Assembly: GCA_034437895.1 (NCBI GenBank)
Contig: DAOTTO010000006.1
Span: 1-38,116, forward strand
Direction: 5' to 3'
Length of the DNA: 38,116 nt
DNA from: JANRLJ01 sp034437895
Lineage (GTDB): Bacteria > Chloroflexota > Anaerolineae > Aggregatilineales > Phototrophicaceae
Shown: piece after piece, positions 8,616 to 15,802 of the stretch
How positions within the stretch are numbered: position 1 is the first letter of the stretch
How the letters are laid out: the number at the start of each line of letters is the position of its first letter
The notes under the pieces: model-generated
Database searches by the model: none
Told to the model about the DNA's origin: nothing
Seen by the model: the letters and a program-made list of their open reading frames with translations, nothing else
Made by a program: the position numbers and the translations under genes

Positions 8616-8646
8616 AAAATGCCCAGAATCACTGCTGGGCATTTTT
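8616..8646. terminator. Bidirectional intrinsic terminator between the EEP gene and aconitase
   Basis: AAAATGCCCAG, an 8-base loop and CTGGGCATTTTT form an 11-bp stem with A/T tracts on both sides, so it works on either strand. It lies 21 bases after the EEP stop and 9 bases after the aconitase stop. This is the clearest terminator in the window. Confidence 0.92.
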
Positions 8647-8655
8647 AAATTCAAT

Positions 8656-11355
8656 TTACTGTTTTAGGAAGTTACGCAGAACCGTTTGCAGGATGCCGCC
8701 GTTCTTGTAGTATTCGACCTCGACGGGGGTATCGATGCGGCAGCGGGCTTTGAACGTCTTGACTGTCCCATCGGTGGAACGGGCATTGACCGTCAGTAGT
8801 TCACGCGGCTTGATGTTCTCGTCTAAGCCTTCGACCTCAAAGGTTTCATCCCCGGTGAGGCCAAGCGATTGCCAAGTTTGCCCTTCTTGGAATTGCAGCG
8901 GTAGAATCCCCATCATGACGAGATTGCTACGATGGATACGCTCAATGCTGGCAGCGATAGCCACTTTCACTCCGAGCAGCGCAACGCCCTTCGCCGCCCA
9001 GTCGCGGCTGGAACCCATGCCATAATCCGCGCCTGCCAAGATGACCAACGGGGTCTTGTCTTTTTGATAACGCATCGAGGCTTCAAAAATGCTCGTTTGC
9101 TCACCTGTCGGCAGATATTTGGTTACGCCGCCTTCTGTGCCGGGGACGAGTAAATTCCGCAGCCGGATATTGGCGAATGTCCCGCGCATCATCACTTCAT
9201 GATTGCCACGCCGCGACCCATAGCTGTTAAAGTATTGTTTCGCCACATCATGATCTTGGAGGAATTCACCTGCCGGGCCATTGGCTTCAATATCGCCTGC
9301 CGGAGAAATGTGATCGGTGGTCACGGAGTCGCCGAACATCGCTAAAACACGCGCCCCTTGAATAGGCTGTACGCCAAGCGGTTCAACAGGCATATTCACA
9401 AAGAAGGGTGGCTCTTGAATGTAGGTGCTGTCAGTTTTCCAGTGATACACTGCATCGCTAGCACTTGGGATTTCATTCCACGATTCGTTACCCGTGTAAA
9501 CATTACCGTACTGCTGTCTGTAAAGTTCGGGCGAGATGGCGCTCTGCACAGTGTCAACGATTTCTTGTTGTGTAGGCCAGATGTCGCGTAAATAAACAGC
9601 TTTGCCCTGTTGATCGCTGCCGATGGGTTCGGTACTCAGGTCGATGTTGACCGTGCCTGCTAGCGCATAGGCGACAACCAAAGGCGGCGAGGCGAGGAAA
9701 TTGGCTTTTACCTGTGGATGAACCCGTCCGGCAAAGTTGCGATTGCCACTCAAAACGGCGGCAGCGACCAGATTGCCTTCCGTAACGGCGGTGGCGACAT
9801 TTTCTGGCAGCGGGCCGCTGTTGCCGATACAGGTCGTGCAGCCGTAGCCCACTGTATTAAACCCAAGTTGATCGAGATAAGGCGTTAACCCGGCTTTATC
9901 CAGATATTCCGTAACGACACGCGAACCGGGAGCCAGGCTGGTTTTGACGTAAGATTTGCTCGCGAGTCCTTTTTCGACAGCTTTCTTCGCCAAAAGCCCG
10001 GCAGCCACCATAACCGATGGGTTGCTGGTATTGGTGCAGCTTGTGATGGCGGCGATAATGACCGCGCCATGACTGATTTCTGCACTATGTCCATTATCGC
10101 TAATCGTCGCTTTGCGATTAACAGCGGATTCATCCAAGGCGTAGCCGCGTGAATTCACGGGTTCACGCAGGGCTTTGCTGAAGGTTCCCTTCATTTCGCG
10201 CAACAGAACACGATCTTGTGGGCGCTGTGGCCCCGCGAGGCTGGGTTCAACCGTGCTGAGATCAAGCTCTACGATGTCATTAAATTTCGGGTCAGGAGTA
10301 GAGTCGGTGCGGAACAAGCCTTGTTCTTTACAATAGCGCTCCACCAACGCTACCACATTTGGATCGCGTCCGGTGCGGATGAGATATTGTAACGTTTCAT
10401 CATCAACCGGGAAGAAGCCCATCGTCGCGCCATATTCGGGAGCCATGTTGGCAATCGTGGCGCGATCGGGCAGAGTCATGCTGCTCAGGCCGTCGCCAAA
10501 GAATTCGACGAACTTACCGACGACCCCCTTTTTTCGCAGCATTTCGGTAACGACCAGCACAAGGTCAGTAGCGGTTGCGCCTTCGCGCAGGCTGCCTGTG
10601 ACTTTAAAGCCGATGACTTCCGGCATGAGCATATAAATTGGCTGACCGAGCATAGCAGCTTCGGCTTCTATGCCACCCACGCCCCAACCGAGAACCCCAA
10701 GCCCGTTAATCATGGTCGTGTGGCTGTCTGTGCCGACGAGGGTATCCGGCAGCGCGATGCCGTCATACACTTGCACGACTTTTGCCAGATATTCGAGATT
10801 CACTTGATGTACGATGCCCGTAGCAGGCGGCACAACTTTGAAGTTATCGAAGGACTTCTGTCCCCAATGCAAAAATTCATAACGCTCGCGGTTACGTAGG
10901 AATTCATAATCGGCGTTAATTTTGAGCGACTCGCGCAGGGCGAAACTATCGACCTGTACGGAATGGTCGATGACTAAATCAACCGGAATCACAGGATTGA
11001 TCTTTTGAGGATCGCCGCCCATCCGCACCATCGCGCTTCGCAAGGCCGCTAAATCGACCACGCAAGGCACGCCAGTAAAGTCCTGCAAAATAACGCGGGC
11101 AGGCTTAAATGGAATTTCAATATCGGCTGATTTTTCCCAACTCCACTCGGCGATGTTCCGAACATCCTGCTCGGAAACTTCATGATTATCGAGGTTGCGG
11201 AGGGCGTTTTCCAGCAAAATTTTGATGCTGAACGGGAGTTGATCGACATGGCCGATGCCTTGTTCGATCAATTTGCTGAGACGGTAAATAATCGCTTCGC
11301 CGCTGCCGGTATCAAAGGTACCGCGCGCGCCGAAACTGTCCAATTTGGTACGCAT
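8656..11355 (-). CDS. acnA: Aconitate hydratase A (AcnA/IRP1 type)
   Basis: The 899-residue enzyme interconverts citrate and isocitrate in the TCA cycle. The three 4Fe-4S cysteines are C440 in SCTNTSNPSVM and C506/C509 in GYGCTTCIGNSGP. The swivel domain carries FGDSVTTDHISPAG and GADYGMGSSRDWAAKG. The length fits AcnA/IRP1 (about 890), not AcnB. I chose the ATG at 11355 with AAGGTG about 9 bases upstream, giving the usual MRTKLDSFGARGTF start; the frame continues 24 codons further without family similarity. A strong predicted promoter (11448-11476) and a leader hairpin (11377-11394) precede it. IRP1-type aconitases can moonlight as RNA-binding proteins, but nothing here proves that. Confidence 0.97.
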   Translation of the reverse strand: MRTKLDSFGARGTFDTGSGEAIIYRLSKLIEQGIGHVDQLPFSIKILLENALRNLDNHEVSEQDVRNIAEWSWEKSADIEIPFKPARVILQDFTGVPCVVDLAALRSAMVRMGGDPQKINPVIPVDLVIDHSVQVDSFALRESLKINADYEFLRNRERYEFLHWGQKSFDNFKVVPPATGIVHQVNLEYLAKVVQVYDGIALPDTLVGTDSHTTMINGLGVLGWGVGGIEAEAAMLGQPIYMLMPEVIGFKVTGSLREGATATDLVLVVTEMLRKKGVVGKFVEFFGDGLSSMTLPDRATIANMAPEYGATMGFFPVDDETLQYLIRTGRDPNVVALVERYCKEQGLFRTDSTPDPKFNDIVELDLSTVEPSLAGPQRPQDRVLLREMKGTFSKALREPVNSRGYALDESAVNRKATISDNGHSAEISHGAVIIAAITSCTNTSNPSVMVAAGLLAKKAVEKGLASKSYVKTSLAPGSRVVTEYLDKAGLTPYLDQLGFNTVGYGCTTCIGNSGPLPENVATAVTEGNLVAAAVLSGNRNFAGRVHPQVKANFLASPPLVVAYALAGTVNIDLSTEPIGSDQQGKAVYLRDIWPTQQEIVDTVQSAISPELYRQQYGNVYTGNESWNEIPSASDAVYHWKTDSTYIQEPPFFVNMPVEPLGVQPIQGARVLAMFGDSVTTDHISPAGDIEANGPAGEFLQDHDVAKQYFNSYGSRRGNHEVMMRGTFANIRLRNLLVPGTEGGVTKYLPTGEQTSIFEASMRYQKDKTPLVILAGADYGMGSSRDWAAKGVALLGVKVAIAASIERIHRSNLVMMGILPLQFQEGQTWQSLGLTGDETFEVEGLDENIKPRELLTVNARSTDGTVKTFKARCRIDTPVEVEYYKNGGILQTVLRNFLKQ

Positions 11356-11376
11356 TTGCACACACCTTAGCACTAG

Positions 11377-11394
11377 GGCTGTTACAAAACAGCC
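11377..11394 (-). promoter_or_regulatory. Hairpin in the acnA 5' leader
   Basis: GGCTGTT, a 4-base loop and AACAGCC form a 7-bp stem about 20 bases upstream of the acnA start, within the predicted untranslated leader of about 85 bases. It could be an mRNA stability or translational control element. It resembles no riboswitch that I recognise. Confidence 0.5.
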
Positions 11395-11447
11395 AGTGGA
11401 TTGGTAGAGAATACCTCTAAAAGCCAATTCCAGCGATCTTTTATTTC

Positions 11448-11476
11448 ATTTTAACGAAATTCAAGCCTCTTGTCAG
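11448..11476 (-). promoter_or_regulatory. Predicted sigma70-type promoter of acnA
   Basis: On the minus strand CTGACA, 17 bases and TAAAAT match five of six consensus positions in each hexamer with ideal spacing. Transcription would begin near 11440, giving a leader of about 85 bases. Confidence 0.6.
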
Positions 11477-11715
11477 TGTCCACTAAGGCCAATATCCTGC
11501 ATGAGGGACGGCGCGGGATGTTGTTATGTCACTGATGTTACGCAGTCATCCGCTCTGGGTTTTAAACCCAGAGCTACCCAGAAATCTGGAAACCTCTAAA
11601 GAGGTTAAAGCATTTTTTAGTTAACCCCTTCAGGGGTTTCAAAAGCCTCTAGCTGGCAGTTTTGAACTGCCAGTGGCAAGTAATATTGCGTGTCTGCGTA
11701 AGGTCAGTTATGTCA
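11477..11715. other. Gene-free stretch between yggT and the acnA promoter, with a hairpin cluster
   Basis: With the acnA leader, 360 bases separate the two minus-strand genes. No coding frame is convincing. The left part (11477-11551) holds nothing I recognise. The right part carries four separate inverted repeats, listed as one cluster at 11552-11673, which probably include the 3' end signals of yggT. Confidence 0.7.
11552..11673. repeat. Cluster of four inverted repeats
   Basis: In order: GCTCTGGGTTT/AAACCCAGAGC (11 bp, one-base centre, 11552-11574); AACCTC/GAGGTT (6 bp, loop TAAA, 11591-11606); AACCCC/GGGGTT (6 bp, loop TTCA, 11623-11638); and CTGGCAGTT/AACTGCCAG (9 bp, loop TTG, 11653-11673). 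A TTTTTT run at 11613-11618 lies between the second and third. Four unlike hairpins in 122 bases is more than one terminator needs. They resemble short palindromic repeats scattered in intergenic DNA. Confidence 0.8.
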
Positions 11716-11982
11716 TTAAAATAACACTCCAACCAAGCGTATCAGGACAAAAATAATCAGGAACAAGACGATGGGGCTGAAGTCCATTGGGCCGCCTTGT
11801 GGGAACTGCTGGCGCAGTATCTCACGAATCGGCGCGAGAACGGGTTCAGTCACATCGAATAGAAATTTCACAATCGGGTTGTAGGGGTCTACATTCGGGA
11901 AATAGCTTAACAGGACTCTGGCAATCACCAGAAAATTATACAATTGCAGCAGCAAAATAATGATACTACCAATGTTGCTCAT
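11716..11982 (-). CDS. yggT: YggT-family integral membrane protein
   Basis: The 88-residue protein has the YggT pattern: N-terminal hydrophobic segment IIILLLQLYNFLVIARVLLS, the conserved FPNVDPYNPIVKFLFDVTEPVLAPIR loop, and a second membrane segment LFLIIFVLIRLVGVLF. YggT proteins are linked to cell division, osmotic tolerance and cytochrome/photosystem assembly in different bacteria; the biochemical role is unclear. It has GGAG 7 bases before its ATG. It is the last gene of the pgeF-yggS-yggT operon, 12 bases after yggS, a grouping conserved in many bacteria near division genes (sepF is missing here). Confidence 0.93.
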   Translation of the reverse strand: MSNIGSIIILLLQLYNFLVIARVLLSYFPNVDPYNPIVKFLFDVTEPVLAPIREILRQQFPQGGPMDFSPIVLFLIIFVLIRLVGVLF

Positions 11983-11994
11983 CGTTGTTCTCCG

Positions 11995-12723
11995 TTAGGG
12001 GTTACGCTCACCAAAAATTGCGCGTCCGATACGTACTAATGTCGCGCCCTCTTCTATTGCTACAGGATAATCATCCGTCATTCCCATACTCAACTCTGGC
12101 AAAGGCTGATTCAGAGTTTCGCTCAAGTTTTGCCGCAGGGCTGCCAAATCCGCAAAGACTGGACGTGTTTGCTCCATTGTCTCGACAATCGGTGCCATCG
12201 TCATCAAACCACGCATACGCAGACCGGGTAATGCTAAGATGTGCTGCATATCTTGCAAAAGCTGATCGCGCACCGCGTTATTTTTTAGCCAACCGACGGC
12301 TTCCAGCCCGCTTTTGCTTTCTTCGCCAGAGATGTTAATTTGAATCATCACATCGACTGTTTTGTCTTGCGCTGCTGCTGCCCGTGCCAATTTTTCTGCC
12401 AATCCAATGCTGTCCACAGAATGGATAACCTGAAACAAGGACGGCAAGTCTTTTGCTTTGCGACTTTGAATATGCCCAATCATGTGCCAAGTAATCGGCT
12501 TATCAGTTTGGGCAGACACAAGAGGAATTTTTGTTCCTGCTTCTTCTACGCGATTTTCACCAAAATGTTGCAAGCCTGCCGCAACTGCTTCTAAAACGGC
12601 ATCTGCGGGATTTGTTTTGCTGACAGCGACGAGCGTTATTTCGGCGGGGTCACGCTGCACACGCGCACAGGCGGCGGCGATGTTTTCCAACACTATAGCG
12701 ATATTTTCATGGACAGTCGTCAT
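11995..12723 (-). CDS. yggS: PLP homeostasis protein, YggS/PLPBP family
   Basis: The 242-residue single-domain TIM-barrel protein binds pyridoxal phosphate without known enzyme activity and buffers PLP and amino-acid pools. The PLP lysine is K36 in TLVAVSKTNPADAV. HFGENRVEEAGTK, WHMIGHIQSRKAKDL and LSMGMTDDYPVAIEEGATLVRIGRAIFG are all family signatures. Its ATG overlaps the pgeF stop (ATGA), so the two are translationally coupled. Confidence 0.96.
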   Translation of the reverse strand: MTTVHENIAIVLENIAAACARVQRDPAEITLVAVSKTNPADAVLEAVAAGLQHFGENRVEEAGTKIPLVSAQTDKPITWHMIGHIQSRKAKDLPSLFQVIHSVDSIGLAEKLARAAAAQDKTVDVMIQINISGEESKSGLEAVGWLKNNAVRDQLLQDMQHILALPGLRMRGLMTMAPIVETMEQTRPVFADLAALRQNLSETLNQPLPELSMGMTDDYPVAIEEGATLVRIGRAIFGERNP

Positions 12724-13496
12724 AGGCTTAACACCGCACCAAAGCGCCCGGTACGACCATTTTCTGCCCGATGCGAGAAAAATTCATCCGTGTTTGTGGC
12801 GGTGCAAATTTCTGCAACCTCGATTTGTTCCACGCCAATCCGCTGCAAATCGCGTTTGTTGGCTGCCCACAAATCAAAATAAGCCGTGCCGTCTAGCGGA
12901 TCATGATGAATAAGACCATCGATTGTGCCAAAATAATGGTGAACCGCCGCAACGACTTCTGCGCCTACTTGGTAGCGGTCAGGCCCAATACAGGGGCCGA
13001 TTCCTACTTGAATGTCGCCGGACTTGCTGCCATAAGCCTGCATCATCGTGCGAACCACGCTTACACCAGCGCCGATTACTGTGCCGCGCCAGCCTGCATG
13101 GGCGATTCCGATCACGCCTTGCACAGGATCGTGGAACATCAAAGGGGTGCAGTCGGCATAACGCATCACAAGCGGTGTATCTGGCTTATCTGTCACCATG
13201 CCGTCAGCCAAAGCAATCCAGCGCCGTCCGCGTACTGGGCCATTGACCATTACGGTATCTGCGCCGTGAACTTGCCATACGGTACAAATGCGTGTTTGCT
13301 CGATTTTTAAGGCTTCATACATCAGGACATGATTATGCCAAACCGCTTGGGGACTATCGCCCACTGTGCCGCCCATATTAAGCGAAGACCAAGGGGCAGC
13401 ACTTACACCGCCTTGACGGGTAAAGATGCCGTGCTTGAGTCTAGGCCACAGATTAAATTGATAATATGCCAGTTGATCGTGATAGATTTTTTGCAA
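12720..13496 (-). CDS. pgeF: Peptidoglycan editing factor PgeF (YfiH/multicopper polyphenol oxidase fold)
   Basis: The 258-residue purine nucleoside phosphorylase-like/'laccase domain' protein has the metal/catalytic set H77 in WQVHGADTV, C116 in RYADCTPLMF and H133 in IGIAHAGWRGTV, followed by VGIGPCIGPDRYQVG. In E. coli the protein prevents misincorporation of L-Ser into peptidoglycan stems. Related proteins act as purine nucleoside phosphorylases/deaminases. The start is a TTG at 13496; no ATG occurs before the conserved core, and the ribosome site (GCGGGT) is weak. It is the first gene of the operon with yggS and yggT, divergent from the response regulator at 13775. Confidence 0.93.
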   Translation of the reverse strand: MQKIYHDQLAYYQFNLWPRLKHGIFTRQGGVSAAPWSSLNMGGTVGDSPQAVWHNHVLMYEALKIEQTRICTVWQVHGADTVMVNGPVRGRRWIALADGMVTDKPDTPLVMRYADCTPLMFHDPVQGVIGIAHAGWRGTVIGAGVSVVRTMMQAYGSKSGDIQVGIGPCIGPDRYQVGAEVVAAVHHYFGTIDGLIHHDPLDGTAYFDLWAANKRDLQRIGVEQIEVAEICTATNTDEFFSHRAENGRTGRFGAVLSL

Positions 13497-13606
13497 ACGA
13501 CCCGCTTTCGATAAGTGTTCAATGTTGTTTTTTGTTCACAATTTGAAGTTGCAGAGGGTCAACGAACTCCCTACGCAATCAACACCTTACGTGATGTTGC
13601 GCTCTC

Positions 13607-13636
13607 TTGCGATAGATAGTACTATGGTTGTATACT
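13607..13636 (+). promoter_or_regulatory. Predicted promoter for the response regulator gene
   Basis: TTGCGA, 18 bases and TATACT form a plausible sigma70-type promoter with a near-consensus -10 box. Transcription would start near 13643, leaving a leader of about 130 bases that contains the ATTGTC/GACAAT inverted repeat at 13746-13760. The divergent pgeF promoter must lie in the same 278-base region but is not clear. Confidence 0.5.
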
Positions 13637-13745
13637 GCCAGTAGGCAATTTGGTTGTCAATGCCCATCATTTAAGTTCAATTATTCTAAATTAATGTTTC
13701 TTCGCCCATCATTGAAGCAGCTTGCGGAAGGAGAAATCGGCAGTT

Positions 13746-13760
13746 ATTGTCTTGGACAAT
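13746..13760. promoter_or_regulatory. Inverted repeat ATTGTC-N3-GACAAT ahead of the response regulator
   Basis: A 6-bp perfect inverted repeat lies 15 bases before the regulator's ATG, in place of a good Shine-Dalgarno. The nearest AAGGAG is at 13728-13733, about 40 bases upstream of the ATG. The same half-sites make up the palindrome at 15665-15678 in front of cpaB. It could be an operator or a small RNA hairpin covering the start. Confidence 0.45.
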
Positions 13761-13774
13761 CAGGCCGTTGATGT

Positions 13775-14476
13775 ATGAAGACCCGCGAGGAAAGTAACGC
13801 AATTCGTGTACTGGTTGTAGACGACCATCCTCTTTTTCGAGAAGGATTGGAACGTGCGCTTGGTCTTGAAGACGATATTAAAGTCGTTGGACATGGGGAA
13901 GATGGCGAACAGGCGCTCGTTTTAGTGCGGGAACTTAGGCCTGAAGTTATCCTACTTGATGTTAATCTACCGGGAATTAATGGGTTGCAAGTTGCCCGGC
14001 AGCTTAAAGCAGAGCGTTCAGAGATCGCTATCGTGATGTTGACCGCGTATCACGATTTGGAACAGGTCGTTTATGCCATGCGTACTGGTGCATCCGCCTA
14101 CTGCGCGAAGGACATCCACCCAGATAAATTGGTGAATATCATTCGGGATGCGGCGGCAGGCTATTACATCGTGGAAGAACGGCGGATGGATCGGCGTTCT
14201 GTAGACGAATGGATTCAGTCGAACATTGTCCAGATGGCGGGTCCTTATGTTGTGGATGCTGACGATCACTTTATCCCCCTCAGCCCTCGTGAAACAGAAA
14301 TTTTGCAGTCGGTCACACGCGGATTGAGTAATAAGGAAATCGCCAAGCAGCTTGGCATTAGCCAGCAGACGGTGAAAAATCATATGACTTCCATCTTAAA
14401 GAAGCTGAATGTGGAAGACCGCACACAAGCGGCTGTTACCGCACTACGGCATGGTTGGGTACGGATTCACGACTAA
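13775..14476 (+). CDS. NarL/FixJ (DegU-like) response regulator
   Basis: The 233-residue protein has a receiver domain (about 10-130) with acidic VDDHP, phospho-acceptor D62 in ILLDVNLPG, Thr90 in MLTAYHD and Lys112 in AYCAKDIHP. An extended linker leads to a LuxR-type HTH (about 167-225: LSPRETEILQSVTRGLSNKE, QLGISQQTVKNHMTSILKKL). A DegS-like kinase follows 82 bases downstream, so the pair is very likely a DegS/DegU-type system. Position directly ahead of the pilus assembly genes suggests, but does not prove, control of that locus. An in-frame TGA just before the ATG excludes a longer form. The ribosome site is poor. Confidence 0.93.
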   Translation: MKTREESNAIRVLVVDDHPLFREGLERALGLEDDIKVVGHGEDGEQALVLVRELRPEVILLDVNLPGINGLQVARQLKAERSEIAIVMLTAYHDLEQVVYAMRTGASAYCAKDIHPDKLVNIIRDAAAGYYIVEERRMDRRSVDEWIQSNIVQMAGPYVVDADDHFIPLSPRETEILQSVTRGLSNKEIAKQLGISQQTVKNHMTSILKKLNVEDRTQAAVTALRHGWVRIHD

Positions 14477-14558
14477 GGTTCTATCGTAATCTGAACATTT
14501 ACCGTTTAACGTTTTATTTTATCTATGCTATTCATAGGCGGAGTTTGACGGCTCTATC

Positions 14559-15623
14559 ATGGACAGAGATCAAGACCCCAGAGCAGAACTGGTCGATATT
14601 GTCACATCGGAGATGACGACGATCAAGCGCAAGCTGAGCGAGATTAAGGCGCAGGTCGATCAAACACAAATCATGGTTGACCGTGAACAGCAGCGCAATT
14701 CCGATATTGCGACTGACTTACAAAATGTTCAGGCCAATCTGGATACCGTTCCGCGTGAAGATATCCGTGACAAGTATAATGAAGCATTGGATGCCCGTTT
14801 TCGTTTGGCAACCATGCGTGGGCAGTTGGAAAAATTCCAATCGCATTATTCCCAGCTAGAAAGTCAGCAGTCGCTACTTTCCCAAGTCATCAATAAAGTG
14901 CAGGGTGGTTTGGTGATCCCTGACAGCGCGGATGATGTGCAGGAAGGCGGCGGCCCGTTGTCGCTGAACATTGTGCGTATTGTGCAAGCGCAAGAGGAAG
15001 AACGACAACGGCTTGCGCGGCAGATGCACGATGGCCCCGCTCAATCGCTGACGAACTTTATTTTGCAGGCAGAAATTTGCCAACGACTTTTTGATCGCAA
15101 TCCTGATCGTGCGGGCGAAGAACTAAGCAACCTTAAAACCGCTGCCAGCGTGACGTTCCAAAAAGTGCGCGATTTCATCTTTGATTTGCGCCCGATGATG
15201 TTGGATGATCTCGGCGTTGTGCCAACGGTGCGCCGTTATGTGGATTCTTTCCGCGAGAAAAACGACATCGCCACCGAACTGGAATTTTCTGGTGAAGAAC
15301 GCCGGTTGGAATCGCATCGGGAAGTGATGGTGTTCCGCACCATTCAAGAATTGATGGGTCACGCCCGCGATTACGCCACAGCGACTCAACTTAAGGTCAA
15401 GCTGGATATGAGTGGTAAGTCTATTCGTATTGCCTTGCAGGACAATGGGCGCAGTTTTGATGCTGAGTCGATCTTTAGTGGTGAAGAGTCCCATTTGGAT
15501 GGTCGGGGGCAGGGTTTGCTCACGATGAAAGAGAAATTCGAGTTAGTGGGTGGCTCGATGTCGGTGCTGAGTACCGAGAGTGATGGCACACTCGTGCGCG
15601 TGGAACTGCCGTCAGGTGATTAA
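14559..15623 (+). CDS. Soluble DegS-like sensor histidine kinase (HisKA_3)
   Basis: The 354-residue protein lacks membrane segments. Residues about 10-115 form a charged coiled coil with REDIRDKYNEALDARFRLAT, closely resembling the DegS cytoplasmic sensor region. The dimerisation/phospho-acceptor motif is EEERQRLARQMHDGPAQSLT with H157. The C-terminal ATPase has DNGRSF (about 295-300) and the G-rich GRGQGLLTMKEK. The N-box is unusual: the position normally Asn in QEALxNxxKHA-type boxes is His268 in IQELMGHARDYA, which may weaken ATP/Mg binding. It probably partners with the regulator just upstream. Confidence 0.9.
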   Translation: MDRDQDPRAELVDIVTSEMTTIKRKLSEIKAQVDQTQIMVDREQQRNSDIATDLQNVQANLDTVPREDIRDKYNEALDARFRLATMRGQLEKFQSHYSQLESQQSLLSQVINKVQGGLVIPDSADDVQEGGGPLSLNIVRIVQAQEEERQRLARQMHDGPAQSLTNFILQAEICQRLFDRNPDRAGEELSNLKTAASVTFQKVRDFIFDLRPMMLDDLGVVPTVRRYVDSFREKNDIATELEFSGEERRLESHREVMVFRTIQELMGHARDYATATQLKVKLDMSGKSIRIALQDNGRSFDAESIFSGEESHLDGRGQGLLTMKEKFELVGGSMSVLSTESDGTLVRVELPSGD

Positions 15624-15664
15624 CACCCGAATAAAAGAACTTCTGTGTAGGACAATTGGGGCGT

Positions 15665-15692
15665 TTGACAATTGTCAAGGTTAGTCTACACT
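15665..15692 (+). promoter_or_regulatory. Predicted promoter of the Tad cluster with an overlapping 14-bp palindrome
   Basis: TTGACA (15665), 16 bases and TACACT (15687) form a promoter-like pair 111 bases before cpaB. The -35 box is embedded in the perfect palindrome TTGACAATTGTCAA (15665-15678). A second GACAATTG lies at 15651-15658, 16 bases (about 1.5 helical turns) upstream of the copy at 15667. This is a convincing layout for an operator covering the -35 region. The binding protein is unknown; the adjacent regulator is the obvious candidate. Confidence 0.55.
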
Positions 15693-15802
15693 AGTCTTGT
15701 TATATGATAGATAGAAATATTTTAACGCGATGGGCTTATTGATTGCATCTTCATTCGTGGGGGGCAAGATACGTCCACATCATCTGAAAATGGAGGGCTT
15801 TT

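Noticed and set aside
11366..11378. Possible CIRCE half-site (TTAGCACT) upstream of acnA
   Set aside because: The second inverted half GAGTGCTAA is missing, and acnA is not a usual HrcA target.
13728..13802. Short leader peptide gene ahead of the response regulator
   Set aside because: AAGGAG at 13728 is followed only by ATT/TTG candidates of a few codons. One frame ends on the regulator's ATGA, which is suggestive, but no evidence separates it from chance.
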